Of a stretch of 64,000 nt of DNA, positions 50,981 through 59,857 are shown one piece after another. The position numbers and the translations under genes were made by a program. The stretch's first letter is position 1. Each line of letters begins with the position of its first letter. The DNA is taken from assembly GCA_021770785.1 (NCBI GenBank), contig JAETQH010000007.1:49355-113354 (forward strand). The letters are read 5' to 3'. The notes under the pieces were generated by a model. It did no database searches, had not been told where the DNA came from, and saw only the letters and a list, made by a program, of their open reading frames with translations. This DNA comes from Lachnospiraceae bacterium (GTDB lineage: Bacteria; Bacillota; Clostridia; Lachnospirales; Lachnospiraceae).

Positions 50981-51586
50981 TTATTCGTTTAATAATGCCT
51001 TCCAATAATAGTGAGTATATATTATTTTGAAAAACATCGTCCGCTTCACCTCAATGTCAGCAAACTTTTTACCATCTGCCAGTATATAATAGTTTTGATT
51101 TTCACTATCGTAACTAATGGTAAACTCCTTGCTGAAATCGTATTGAACTGCACTGTATACTCCTATATCAACCCACATTTGCTTAAGCTGACGTTGATAT
51201 TCTATCGTTTCGGGAAATATTACATCAACCAACTCTGCTGGTGTCACACTACTTAAAACTTCATATTTAAAAATTTCTTCCTTATCTGGCAATCCTGTAT
51301 TTAGCTCATAAAGCTCCTTATCATTTTCGGAAGATACTGATACAAAAATTCTTCCATGGTGTAAATCATATAATCTGCCAATCTGCATAAACATTTCCGG
51401 GAAAAACGGTATCAATAGCACTCCGGTAAAGAAAATCATTAAAGAATAATACATGGCATAATGATACCATCTGATATTGGTAATCCATTCTTTTCTTCCG
51501 GCATGGTAAAATACAGCCCGTTTAAATATCATGCGAAAAACAAAAAATAAAACTAGTGCAAACGGGAAAAATAATATGTTTTTCAT
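50981..51586 (-). CDS. Membrane protein under LytTR box D
   Basis: 201 residues. Two membrane helices (about 3-20 and 45-66) are followed by a 130-residue outside domain (ELYDLHHGRIFVSVSSEN-like start, ending KTIFFKIIYTHYYWK-like). The Shine-Dalgarno is weak. Function unknown; it may serve as partner or immunity factor of the secreted protein encoded next. Confidence 0.6.
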   Translation of the reverse strand: MKNILFFPFALVLFFVFRMIFKRAVFYHAGRKEWITNIRWYHYAMYYSLMIFFTGVLLIPFFPEMFMQIGRLYDLHHGRIFVSVSSENDKELYELNTGLPDKEEIFKYEVLSSVTPAELVDVIFPETIEYQRQLKQMWVDIGVYSAVQYDFSKEFTISYDSENQNYYILADGKKFADIEVKRTMFFKIIYTHYYWKALLNE

Positions 51587-51820
51587 TCTACTTTACTTTG
51601 AAATATGTTTCCTGTTGGTCTTAACCTGCAAACGCATATTTCCTATATATCCTTCCTTTTGTAATTATCAATCATTGTAACACACCCTACTTCTTCAAAT
51701 TTCTCCGGGCGCCAACAGCCTTTCATTTGCTTGGCCTAATATAATAAACACATATAGAACTTGATTCTTCTGCTCGCATTATATTGTTCATACTCCACAT
51801 ATGTCAAGTAATCATACCTG
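51587..51820 (-). promoter_or_regulatory. Promoter and leader of the 51586 gene
   Basis: TTGACA (51802-51807), 18 bp, then TATAAT (51778-51783) on the minus strand, close to consensus, 13 nt after box D. The leader of about 190 nt has no ORF with a Shine-Dalgarno. Confidence 0.75.
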
Positions 51821-51849
51821 ATGTACAATTTTTTATTCCAATGTACAAC
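51821..51849 (-). promoter_or_regulatory. LytTR-type tandem box D
   Basis: Minus strand repeats GTTGTACAT and ATTGTACAT, 20 bp apart, spacer tggaataaaaa, placed 13 nt ahead of TTGACA. Same geometry as boxes A, B and C. Confidence 0.8.
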
Positions 51850-51945
51850 CCGATATTCTGTTACGCGGTTTCAAAAAGATGGAGGGTGCAGTAAAAATCA
51901 TCGACAATAGGCGACTCACCAGTTAAAAAATTCTGTTTTTTGGGG

Positions 51946-51998
51946 CAAAAAAAGGAGCTGATGCTCCGGTAGATCATTCAATCCACCGAAGCATCAGC
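51946..51998 (-). terminator. Strong terminator below the cold-shock genes
   Basis: A 14-bp stem (GCTGATGCTTCGGT with ACCGGAGCATCAGC, one wobble or mismatch) is followed by TCC then seven T on the minus strand. Confidence 0.85.
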
Positions 51999-52008
51999 CC
52001 ATATGATT

Positions 52009-52098
52009 TCATACTCTTTTCTTTAAAACAACGCAGGTAACAGTGCCTATAATACCTGCCACCAGTGCCACTATTGCAATCTTTGTTCTTTTCTTCAT
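52009..52098 (-). CDS. 29-residue single-helix membrane peptide
   Basis: ATG overlaps the cold-shock gene stop (TAATG), indicating coupling. The product [18 protein letters not shown] continues into a hydrophobic stretch and ends KKRV, so it is one membrane helix with basic ends, like type I toxins or small regulators. A strong terminator follows after 11 nt. Function unknown. Confidence 0.55.
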   Translation of the reverse strand: MKKRTKIAIVALVAGIIGTVTCVVLKKRV

Positions 52099-52334
52099 TA
52101 CTCATCTTCTCCTTCCGTAATAATGGTAACTTCTTTTGCAACTGTACGTCCTTGTCCGTCTTCGTCCTGAACAAAGGAAACAGTCTGCCCTGCTTTGAGC
52201 CTCTTGAAACCTTCCATGTTGATGTTTGAGAAATGAACAAAGCAATCTACACCGTCTTCATCGGAAATAAACCCGTATCCCTTTCTCACATCAAACCATT
52301 TCACGGTTCCTTTCATCAAATCTTTCTTGGCCAT
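52098..52334 (-). CDS. csp: Cold-shock protein
   Basis: 78 residues. RNA-binding motifs KGYGFIS and [10 protein letters not shown] on the CSD beta barrel, preceded by GTVKWFD. The acidic end is a little longer than in CspA. Single-stranded nucleic-acid chaperone. Shine-Dalgarno aaggagtg. Placed between the Tad operon and the agr-linked genes. Confidence 0.93.
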   Translation of the reverse strand: MAKKDLMKGTVKWFDVRKGYGFISDEDGVDCFVHFSNINMEGFKRLKAGQTVSFVQDEDGQGRTVAKEVTIITEGEDE

Positions 52335-52387
52335 AATTTTTTCACTCCTTTTCTACCTTATTATAATGTATATCGTGCATGGCAACA

Positions 52388-52439
52388 CGAAAAGGGCATG
52401 GCGGACTCGAACCGCCTGTACCTTGCTGCCCACCGCCAT
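52388..52439 (-). terminator. tRNA-3'-end-like hairpin at the end of the Tad operon
   Basis: Immediately after the last Tad-operon stop the minus strand reads GGCGGTTCGAGTCCGCC then ATGCCC and TTTT, a perfect T-arm stem-loop. An outer pairing ATGGCGG/CCGCCAT is also possible. No D- or anticodon-arm precedes it, so it is not a tRNA. It could be a terminator or an attachment-site remnant. Confidence 0.5.
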
Positions 52440-54208
52440 CATTTCTTTGGCGCAATATGCCAGTCAGACCACAGGTTCCCACTAATCTGTACCGAATCTG
52501 TCAGGTTGGCTGACAGCATCCCGTCTGGCGTCCAGCTATCCATAACGTAGGTGTATACAGTATAGCTTCCGTCCGGCATCCAGATTGGAGAGAAATGCGT
52601 CCTTCTCCCATAAGTGGAATACTCATTGCTTTTAAACTGATACTCTGCTTCCATTCCGCTGGTTGTTCTCTCAAGCAGCCGCCAATAAGTCCTATAATAA
52701 AACTCCGGGAAATAAGAAACCGCCGTCTGTGACCCAGTGACTGCCGTAGCCTGATTTGTTGTCGTCGTCGTATTGACCGTGATATTGACTCCGTATCCGC
52801 TCTTGATCGTAGATCCTGCAACTGTAGGATTTTTATCATCCGGTGACAGTTCCACGGAGGCGCTCATTGAAGCACTGTAATGTTCCAAATCAAACTCCCA
52901 CCAGCCTTCATCTACCCATTCGCCTTCGTCCACCCAGCTTCCATGATCTGTCGTACATCCATCCGCGCAGGATTCACTATGCGAACCGGAATGCCATTTC
53001 CAATCGCTGTGCCATACCCAGTATTCCTGCCACCATGGAACCCATATACTCCAATACGCGCTATCTTTCTCAGGATTATCTGGTATTTCCGCGTTGGACG
53101 ATGAATATGCATTATTCCTGTCGTTGGCAGTGGGATTGGGAGGATCGTTCCCATCAAGGTCAACAATCCTTGCCTTGATGCTTCCCTGTCCTGGTGCACC
53201 GCTCCCACTGGCACTGACTGTTATGGTGATTGTCTGCGGAGTAGATGGCGTCCTCCATCTTACCCATGCAAGCTGCGATGCACCGTCAGGATAATAGACA
53301 TTTTCTACGGTATAGCTCCTTCCGTCGATTTGAAATGTCACATTAACCGGATGGTCGGGGTCTGACTGCCCGCCAGTGATGGTTACAGCCGTAATTACAT
53401 CCGTATTAACCCTGTACTCGTAATCTACCGCCTCCAATTCCGGAGGCGTAACCATTTCATTAAAGCGCACGATTCCTATTCCAAGCGAAGAAATAATGCT
53501 CTCATTGGAAACACGCTCCATCTTTGAACCCGTCCAAGCCGGAAAACCCAAATCCGGTGTCTCCAAAAAGATTGCAAGCGGCAGATTCTTGTGAGACAAT
53601 GAAGGCATTTTACTATGCATTAAACCGCCAAGCATCCGATCGTACATGGCCGCTTCCGTTGCGGTCATTGCCGTCCTTGTGCCCTGAAACGTCACATATG
53701 CAAGCGGTTCTATCAGCAGCTTATATTCACCGCTTATTAACGTATCAAAATCAAAGCCACAGTAACCGGCAATACCGCGGATTACCTGTTCATCTGTAAA
53801 ATACCTCTTTATCTGTGCTATATTGCCGCCCCCGGAAGATGTACTAATAATTCTTGGTAATGACTGACCTGGATTAATATAACCATACGTACCTGTATCT
53901 GGTGTCAGTGACGCACCGCTCTTATAAGCAATCTTGCATGTTTTTGTGAAATGTTTCACAACATTTCCGGGATTAACATTCGTCAGGTCAACTGATGCAG
54001 ATACAACAGCTCCATCTGATGCCCGGACTATCGTAACTCTTACGCCTTCATCTCCATTTACCCATTTATTGGTGCTTGTTCCTGCACCAAATCCACCACC
54101 TCCTCCGTCCATATTTCCCTCACCTGTGGCAAACACTGTTTCTGTCTCCCATAAGGACAAAAATAAAAGCAACATGAGCAAACATGCCGCTTTTCTTCGG
54201 ATTTTCAT
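52439..54208 (-). CDS. Large secreted protein of the Tad operon
   Basis: 589 residues. Signal peptide MKIRRKAACLLMLLLFLSL with cleavage near VFA. A Gly-rich start (GNMDGGGGGFGAGTSTN), beta-rich domains and a Trp/His-rich segment near residues 390-440 (WSIWVPWWQEYWVWHSDWKW) with CADGCTTDHG. No transmembrane anchor or sorting motif. Its position at the end of the Tad operon suggests a pilus-associated surface protein or tip adhesin. Confidence 0.65.
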   Translation of the reverse strand: MKIRRKAACLLMLLLFLSLWETETVFATGEGNMDGGGGGFGAGTSTNKWVNGDEGVRVTIVRASDGAVVSASVDLTNVNPGNVVKHFTKTCKIAYKSGASLTPDTGTYGYINPGQSLPRIISTSSGGGNIAQIKRYFTDEQVIRGIAGYCGFDFDTLISGEYKLLIEPLAYVTFQGTRTAMTATEAAMYDRMLGGLMHSKMPSLSHKNLPLAIFLETPDLGFPAWTGSKMERVSNESIISSLGIGIVRFNEMVTPPELEAVDYEYRVNTDVITAVTITGGQSDPDHPVNVTFQIDGRSYTVENVYYPDGASQLAWVRWRTPSTPQTITITVSASGSGAPGQGSIKARIVDLDGNDPPNPTANDRNNAYSSSNAEIPDNPEKDSAYWSIWVPWWQEYWVWHSDWKWHSGSHSESCADGCTTDHGSWVDEGEWVDEGWWEFDLEHYSASMSASVELSPDDKNPTVAGSTIKSGYGVNITVNTTTTTNQATAVTGSQTAVSYFPEFYYRTYWRLLERTTSGMEAEYQFKSNEYSTYGRRTHFSPIWMPDGSYTVYTYVMDSWTPDGMLSANLTDSVQISGNLWSDWHIAPKK

Positions 54209-54259
54209 ATAAAACCTCGCTTTCTATAAAAAGGGGACGCCGTAAAGCATCCCCCTCGT

Positions 54260-54856
54260 TTAGTCCATAATCCCAATTGTGTTTCCATTCTCGTAGATAT
54301 CATCTCCCTGTATGCCAGATGTGCCGCCGCCATTGTAATCTACCCATCCAAATCCTTCAAAATAAATTTTTCCATCCTTTATATCACCATCTTTAGGTGT
54401 CGTAGGCGCGTCTTCTTTACTGGATTCTGAAGATGGTGTCTCTGAAGGATTCTCTCTATCCGCAGGGATTTTCTTGTTTTCCGGCTTTTCACTGGAACCG
54501 TTCTGCTCTGCTTTCGTTGCCGCCTCTGCCGGCGCTTCACTGGGTTTATTTTCCGCTGTCTTCACCGGATCATTCTGAATGGACTGTGTTGCGTCATCCG
54601 TATCGGCGGTTTTTCTTGAATCAATCGGTTCGGTGGAGACTGTAAGTTCCTCCGTTTCCTGTACTTCCACATCTTCATATTCTGTATCTACAACTACATT
54701 AACATCATCCTCATCCGCCTTCTGGGTTTCAGCCGCCACTTCAACCGGCTTGTCCGTTATCAGGCACAAGCGTATTCCGCAGAACGCTCCAATCCCTACT
54801 GCAATCAATGCTGCCGCTAATGCAATTTTTTTTGTCTTATCATTCCACTTTTTCAT
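54260..54856 (-). CDS. Membrane-anchored protein with disordered acidic linker (DUF6550-like)
   Basis: 198 residues from ATG after taggaggg. One membrane helix (IALAAALIAVGIGAFCGIRL), a long Glu/Thr/Pro/Ser-rich segment and a small C-terminal domain (KIYFEGFGWVDYNGGGTSG). I associate the layout with DUF6550 proteins of Lachnospiraceae Tad loci. A probable periplasm-side or wall-spanning accessory factor. Confidence 0.65.
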   Translation of the reverse strand: MKKWNDKTKKIALAAALIAVGIGAFCGIRLCLITDKPVEVAAETQKADEDDVNVVVDTEYEDVEVQETEELTVSTEPIDSRKTADTDDATQSIQNDPVKTAENKPSEAPAEAATKAEQNGSSEKPENKKIPADRENPSETPSSESSKEDAPTTPKDGDIKDGKIYFEGFGWVDYNGGGTSGIQGDDIYENGNTIGIMD

Positions 54857-54937
54857 AAAATCCCTCCTAGTTTTGTTTTCTGATTTCATTGTAATATACT
54901 CTTTTCAATATGTCTAATTTTCAGCAATTTTTTTTTG

Positions 54938-55480
54938 CTAGAATTTTGGCGTATATGCAGCTTTACTCCTGACGGTAATCTTCATGTCCGGAAGTACTTT
55001 CTGGAGAAAAGAAACCGGCACTTCAAGCCTCACTGTGGTTTCTGCCTCAAACGAGCTTGTATCGCCAGATGCCAGTCCTGCATTATGGATATACACCTGT
55101 AAACCCGTAATTCGGAACTCTGTTGCTCCATCAGATGATATTTTATAATGATATTCACCATCTTCCTGAAGACCGAGCAATCCGTCCAGCCTTCCATAGA
55201 TATCCCCGTAGTTCAGGCTCTCCTCGAAAGAACCATCTGTCGGCTGATATCCAGCGGCATATCCTTCGCGCACCGCATGGTATACATCTGCATAATTGTC
55301 GTTAATGGTAGATATAATTGCCTCCTGCATTGCATCTTTTACGCCTGCAGACACAATCATGAGTCTCGCGAACTGCATGATGACAAGAACAAGCATCAAC
55401 AATGCAAGTGTTACTGCCACAGCAAGCGGCATTCCATTTCCTTTCTTATCTAAAACGAGCCTTTTACATTTTTCCATCAT
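54938..55480 (-). CDS. TadE-like pseudopilin
   Basis: 180 residues. N-terminal basic stretch then a single hydrophobic helix (MPLAVAVTLALLMLVLVIM) preceded by KKGNG, as in TadE/TadF-type minor pilins processed by the prepilin peptidase. The remainder is a beta-rich extracellular domain. Overlaps the DUF4320 gene by ATGA. Confidence 0.7.
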   Translation of the reverse strand: MMEKCKRLVLDKKGNGMPLAVAVTLALLMLVLVIMQFARLMIVSAGVKDAMQEAIISTINDNYADVYHAVREGYAAGYQPTDGSFEESLNYGDIYGRLDGLLGLQEDGEYHYKISSDGATEFRITGLQVYIHNAGLASGDTSSFEAETTVRLEVPVSFLQKVLPDMKITVRSKAAYTPKF

Positions 55481-55881
55481 TTATGGTACACCTCACTTTT
55501 CCCACTTGCCCTTGCTTTCAGATGGACCGGAAATGAACCGAAGCCGCCAAACAGCCCGATATTCCTCTCTAATGTGAGTGTTACCGTTACCTCTTCGTTC
55601 AGCTGGATATTCCCTGTTTTTGACCATGATACAGAGGGGTATAGCCCCGTTTTTTCATTTAAGACCCTTTCCCTGTCGCTTGTTTCCGAGCCTACCCGTC
55701 CTGCTATTTCCGCTTCCCTCACCAGCTCGTCCGCAAAATTATCAAGCTGAAGTTTCACAATATATACCGGATACACGCGTACGGCAAGCGCAATCACCAG
55801 CATTGCACATAGAACCAGGACAACGGTATCTATATAACCTTCTCCTTTCTTGTTTAAAAGGTGTTTTCTATCTTTCTTCAT
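55477..55881 (-). CDS. DUF4320-family pseudopilin-like protein
   Basis: 134 residues. NKKGEGYIDTVVLVLCAMLV resembles the Flp/TadE processing region (Gly-Glu before the helix). The pattern of helix, VYPVYIVKLQLDNFADELVREAEIAGRVG and a beta end fits DUF4320, found in clostridial Tad operons. Likely a minor pilin. Confidence 0.78.
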   Translation of the reverse strand: MKKDRKHLLNKKGEGYIDTVVLVLCAMLVIALAVRVYPVYIVKLQLDNFADELVREAEIAGRVGSETSDRERVLNEKTGLYPSVSWSKTGNIQLNEEVTVTLTLERNIGLFGGFGSFPVHLKARASGKSEVYHK

Positions 55882-55890
55882 ACGCGCCTC

Positions 55891-56763
55891 CTACATCATG
55901 CCGCTCATGGATTTTAAAATCTCATACCCTATGATAATAATATATGTAATCATAAAGCACATCAGCATTGCAAATGAGTATTTTCGTATTTTGGGCGGAA
56001 TTTTCTGTGCTTTTGTCTTCAGGCGCTGTATCTCTATCTGCTTAAAGTCATGCACAAGCATCTGGAAATATACCGCGCTGTCATCTCCCCTTAATACGCC
56101 TATCAGACCACGCACAATATCAGACAACTGCGGCGAATTTAACCTTGCCTCAAAACGTGTCAGTGCAGCCTCATAACTGGAAGATCTCATATCCGCGCAC
56201 ACAATGTCCAGTTCCTGTGCAAACTCCGGCCCTGCATTTTTCTTGTAATTTTCCAGAATGGATAGCACGTCCCTGCTGTTTTTAAGTTCCTGCTCGATGG
56301 TGGACGCAAATCTGGAAAGCTCATCTTCTATGGCTTCCCTTTTCTCGCGAAGTTTCTCGTCCGCTTTTCCTATCTCATTGAAATAAACCATGACAGCCGA
56401 CATAAGCACTATAACAGCTGCCAGCGGAAATATGTACAGGCATGGGACAATTCCTAACAGGACAAACGCCGTCTTTATCATTGCATAGGAAGCATAGACC
56501 TCGGGCGATATATTCATGCCTGCCGCTTTTAATGTTGCTGCCATCCGCGCCTTTTTATGCTGGTTCATTGGCAGATATCTTGATAATACCACAGCGCCGT
56601 CCATAATCCACATATCCACTGTTTTCGCGGCTTTCTTTTCTGACCGCCCCGCAGCCGACATTACCTTTACTGTCTGCATGGTCGGAATCCGGAATACATC
56701 CGCAAGGATCAGGAACAGTCCGGCAGCGAAAAAAAAGCCAAATAAAATCATTAGTATTACCAT
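55891..56763 (-). CDS. tadC: TadC-like inner membrane platform protein
   Basis: 290 residues. Type II secretion F domain (helical core with SRFASTIEQELKNSRDVLSIL) flanked by hydrophobic helices at the N-terminus, middle and C-terminus. With TadB it forms the membrane platform that couples the ATPase to pilus assembly. Adjacent to tadB with 9 nt gap. Confidence 0.82.
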   Translation of the reverse strand: MVILMILFGFFFAAGLFLILADVFRIPTMQTVKVMSAAGRSEKKAAKTVDMWIMDGAVVLSRYLPMNQHKKARMAATLKAAGMNISPEVYASYAMIKTAFVLLGIVPCLYIFPLAAVIVLMSAVMVYFNEIGKADEKLREKREAIEDELSRFASTIEQELKNSRDVLSILENYKKNAGPEFAQELDIVCADMRSSSYEAALTRFEARLNSPQLSDIVRGLIGVLRGDDSAVYFQMLVHDFKQIEIQRLKTKAQKIPPKIRKYSFAMLMCFMITYIIIIGYEILKSMSGMM

Positions 56764-56772
56764 CGTTCCCTC

Positions 56773-57702
56773 CTATCTCCGATATTCAATTGGCTTTGTC
56801 AGCTGTACCACTTTTGCCGCCGAAAAGAAAATAACTGCGACTGTAATGCTCAACATCACCTGCCCGATCACGGTTGTCATCAACGCGTTATACCAGTCCT
56901 GATTTAAAAAATAAAGAAGCGGTATGTTTCCTACTACCAGAATTACCATTGTGATGAACTCCCGGCGAGGTTCATAAACCATATACTCCAGATCTGCGTT
57001 TACAAGACGCATATCGGACAACTTGGCCACAATCGGCGTCAATATGGTCTTTAAGCTCCTATCAGTCTGGCACTCCTGCAATGCATCGCACCATTCCTCA
57101 AAGGTGTCATTGTGTATTTTTGTCTTCAGTTCATTCAGTGCGCTCCCTATATCCGGATTTACAAGGCGGATGCGCGATGCAAACTCCTGAAATACCGTCT
57201 GCACAGGCGGGTTTAAGTAAAATACGCTTTCCTCAACCGCTGTCAGGATATCTTCGTTTCTCAGGTAAGATGTGGTGATGATGGAGAGTGCCGTTTCAAG
57301 CTCTGCGGAGACATCTTTCTTGAAAGAGTGCGCAGTAAGCTTGATATACCAGAACGGCAGGAATAAACACCCCGTCGCCAGTACCGGGACAAGAAAAAAG
57401 TTTCCCATCAGTATAGCTGCTGATGCTCCCAATGTAAAAAATAAAAGTGCCGCCGTGCAGAGCAGCGGAAACTGCTTCTCTCTCCCGGTCACGCTTAAAA
57501 TTTCCTGTACTTCAAGGATTTCGCGTTTCAGCAGCGGCATCTTTTTAGAATTAGTTTCTTCCAATATGGCATCCTGTATATTTCGGGGCTTGCCAAGTAT
57601 TCCCCTGAACAAGTCCGCCGTAAAATCTTCAAGCCGGATATTCCATACAAAAAAGCATCCCATGATCATGCCTATACAGGCGATCAGCTGTAATGTCAGC
57701 AT
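56773..57702 (-). CDS. tadB: TadB-like inner membrane platform protein
   Basis: 309 residues. Membrane helices at the N-terminus, about 85-130 and the C-terminus, with a GspF-type cytoplasmic domain between (ELETALSIITTSYLRNEDIL, ALQECQTDRSLKTIL). It overlaps the ATPase gene start region by 7 nt. Partner of TadC. Confidence 0.82.
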   Translation of the reverse strand: MLTLQLIACIGMIMGCFFVWNIRLEDFTADLFRGILGKPRNIQDAILEETNSKKMPLLKREILEVQEILSVTGREKQFPLLCTAALLFFTLGASAAILMGNFFLVPVLATGCLFLPFWYIKLTAHSFKKDVSAELETALSIITTSYLRNEDILTAVEESVFYLNPPVQTVFQEFASRIRLVNPDIGSALNELKTKIHNDTFEEWCDALQECQTDRSLKTILTPIVAKLSDMRLVNADLEYMVYEPRREFITMVILVVGNIPLLYFLNQDWYNALMTTVIGQVMLSITVAVIFFSAAKVVQLTKPIEYRR

Positions 57703-59060
57703 TTCTTTCCCTCCTCTCCGGTTATCTTCACCAGTGTTTCCTTTGGCATTCCGTTTTCCAAAAGCCTTCTTTTCAACCCTTCAGAAATTCCGTTTACCTT
57801 TTCATGGTTTCCCTTAATTACAAATTTCGTGCCTTCCATACGGTTCTCCCGGATATGATAGTGAAACAGCGTCCGGAAGTTATAGTTCCCATCGGGCAGA
57901 ATTTCACATTCCATAATCTCCATGATTTTACGCTTCTTGTTCTCAAGCTGCTTTGTGAACACAATAATGGGAAACGCCTCCGTCACCAGGGACATCAGCG
58001 TTTCATCTTTAATGTCATATTTTCTTTTACAAAGCGTACACATTCTGCGGTACGTAGACTCACAGCTATTGCTGTGGATTGTAGTAAGCACAGTATGACC
58101 GGTACGGGCGGCTTCCTGCGCCGTATATGCTTCATAGCTTCGCATCTCTCCTACACAGATAATTTCCGGATCAAAACGCAGTGCCATATCCAAAAGCAGG
58201 TCCTGATCGATGTTCTGCTTTTCATTTTCCGACGATCTGGTAATTGTATGAATAACGCTGTTGCAGACTGCGCCATCGCGCTCCCTGACAAGATCAAGCT
58301 CACGGCTTCCGTTTTCTATTGTGAAAATACGCTTACTGTCCGGTATCGTGCCGAGCAGCCATCCGGTTACTGTTGTTTTCCCGGAGCTTGTCGCTCCGGC
58401 TACACATACACTGATTCCATAGCGGAGACACTCCGAAAGAAAATCAAGCTCCTCCTCCGTCGCTGTTCCGCCTTTTACAAAGTCATCTTTTGTAAGCGAC
58501 ATCGGGTTTACAATACGTATGGACACCGCCACGCCCACGTCTTCGTCGACCAGTGGTGTCTTTAAAACCGCGATACGGATATTTTTGCTTAAATGCCCCA
58601 AAACAGCGGGACTTGCATTGTCCAGCACCATTCCGGAAATATGCAGCATCCTCCTTATCACGTTAATGGCGTGTTCCGGAGATTCAAAATGCTCTTTCAG
58701 CTTCTCACAGGTTCCATTAGAGTACTGCACCTCAATGTCACGCCACGAATTGACGTTAATCTCCTCTATTCCGGTACCGAAAATGTATTTTGTGAGGAAA
58801 GAAAACTCTGCCATTTCTGTATATATGGCATCAATCAGCTCCTCCTCCGTCATTCCTTTTACCAAAATCCGATAGTCCATGACATATTTGCTGATATATC
58901 GCTTTATCTGCTGCTTTACCTCATCGTTGCCCCCATCCAGTATCAGCGTGGAATATTTGCTTGATATATATTCCTGAACATCCTTTAATACTGACTGGAA
59001 ATCTTTTGTGTCCTCCGGTGAGAAAAACAGTTCGTGTGTTCCTGAAACACTCTGATTCAT
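57696..59060 (-). CDS. tadA: TadA/CpaF-type pilus assembly ATPase
   Basis: 454 residues. Secretion ATPase of the VirB11/TadA family: Walker A VAGATSSGKTTVTGW, Walker B PEIICVGEMRSYEAY, His box AARTGHTVLTTIHSN, CTLCKRKYD Cys pairs near the end. N-terminal domain with helical bundle. Drives pilus polymerisation. Confidence 0.9.
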   Translation of the reverse strand: MNQSVSGTHELFFSPEDTKDFQSVLKDVQEYISSKYSTLILDGGNDEVKQQIKRYISKYVMDYRILVKGMTEEELIDAIYTEMAEFSFLTKYIFGTGIEEINVNSWRDIEVQYSNGTCEKLKEHFESPEHAINVIRRMLHISGMVLDNASPAVLGHLSKNIRIAVLKTPLVDEDVGVAVSIRIVNPMSLTKDDFVKGGTATEEELDFLSECLRYGISVCVAGATSSGKTTVTGWLLGTIPDSKRIFTIENGSRELDLVRERDGAVCNSVIHTITRSSENEKQNIDQDLLLDMALRFDPEIICVGEMRSYEAYTAQEAARTGHTVLTTIHSNSCESTYRRMCTLCKRKYDIKDETLMSLVTEAFPIIVFTKQLENKKRKIMEIMECEILPDGNYNFRTLFHYHIRENRMEGTKFVIKGNHEKVNGISEGLKRRLLENGMPKETLVKITGEEGKKC

Positions 59061-59854
59061 AGGCCAAGCACCCCTTTCCCGATTGCATCAATTCCTGCTT
59101 TAAAATCCCGGCTTTCCTTTTGGGTAAGGTCGCAGAACAAACGTCCTTCCAGCGCCTGCGTTTCCACTTCTGCGCTGTGTGGTATGGTATATGCCACTTT
59201 CCCGAAAACCTGCTCCATGTAGTTTGCCGCTTCATTCGGTCTTACATCAGAAACAATTCGTATCTGCTTGTCCGCATCCCACTTCTTGTCCTTTAAAAGC
59301 GGCAGCTGTGAAGACAGGTAGCTGATAGACTTTAAATTGCATGTTACTAAGCGCAGCACATAATCTGCCTCAATCAGCGATACAGCTGATAAAATGTCAT
59401 ACGCAATATAGCTTCCACAGTCAATGATGACATAATCCGCCATCATCTTCAGGTTCCTTACTAATTCCTCTGCCTGTACCTGCGTATAGGGCGCATAAGT
59501 GAACACGTTTTCCCCTTTCTTCATCCCGATCATCGTCAGATATTTATATTTTTTATGAAAGACGCAGTTTTCCTTTATAATTCCCTGCGTCACATGTGTT
59601 GCTGCAAGGATATTCCCCAGCGAATGTTCCTCCACCAGTTCAGACGGATTACAAAGACATGGCAGTGGTGGTGAAACCATATCGCACAACAGAAGAATCA
59701 CATTTTTCTTCCTGCTCGCAAGATAATGGGCAAGCTTTACGCTGACAGTTGTTTTTCCGGATGAAGGACTTCCCCATACGGCTATTACATTTCCATCCGG
59801 CAGTGTTGCTTCCTCTTCCTGGCGAAAAATGGAAGCCGGATTTATATTTAACAT
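59057..59854 (-). CDS. TadZ/CpaE-like ParA-type ATPase
   Basis: 265 residues. Deviant Walker A VWGSPSSGKTTVSVKLA near residue 27; VILLLCDMVSPPLP and ADYVIIDCGSY for Walker A' and B regions. The family localises the Tad machine. It lacks the receiver-like domain of CpaE. Overlaps the tadA start by 4 nt. Confidence 0.82.
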   Translation of the reverse strand: MLNINPASIFRQEEEATLPDGNVIAVWGSPSSGKTTVSVKLAHYLASRKKNVILLLCDMVSPPLPCLCNPSELVEEHSLGNILAATHVTQGIIKENCVFHKKYKYLTMIGMKKGENVFTYAPYTQVQAEELVRNLKMMADYVIIDCGSYIAYDILSAVSLIEADYVLRLVTCNLKSISYLSSQLPLLKDKKWDADKQIRIVSDVRPNEAANYMEQVFGKVAYTIPHSAEVETQALEGRLFCDLTQKESRDFKAGIDAIGKGVLGL

Positions 59855-59857
59855 TCC

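Noticed and set aside
52388..52439. tRNA gene
   Set aside because: Only a T-arm and partial acceptor end are present; the preceding bases are the coding end of the secreted protein and form no D- or anticodon-arm.
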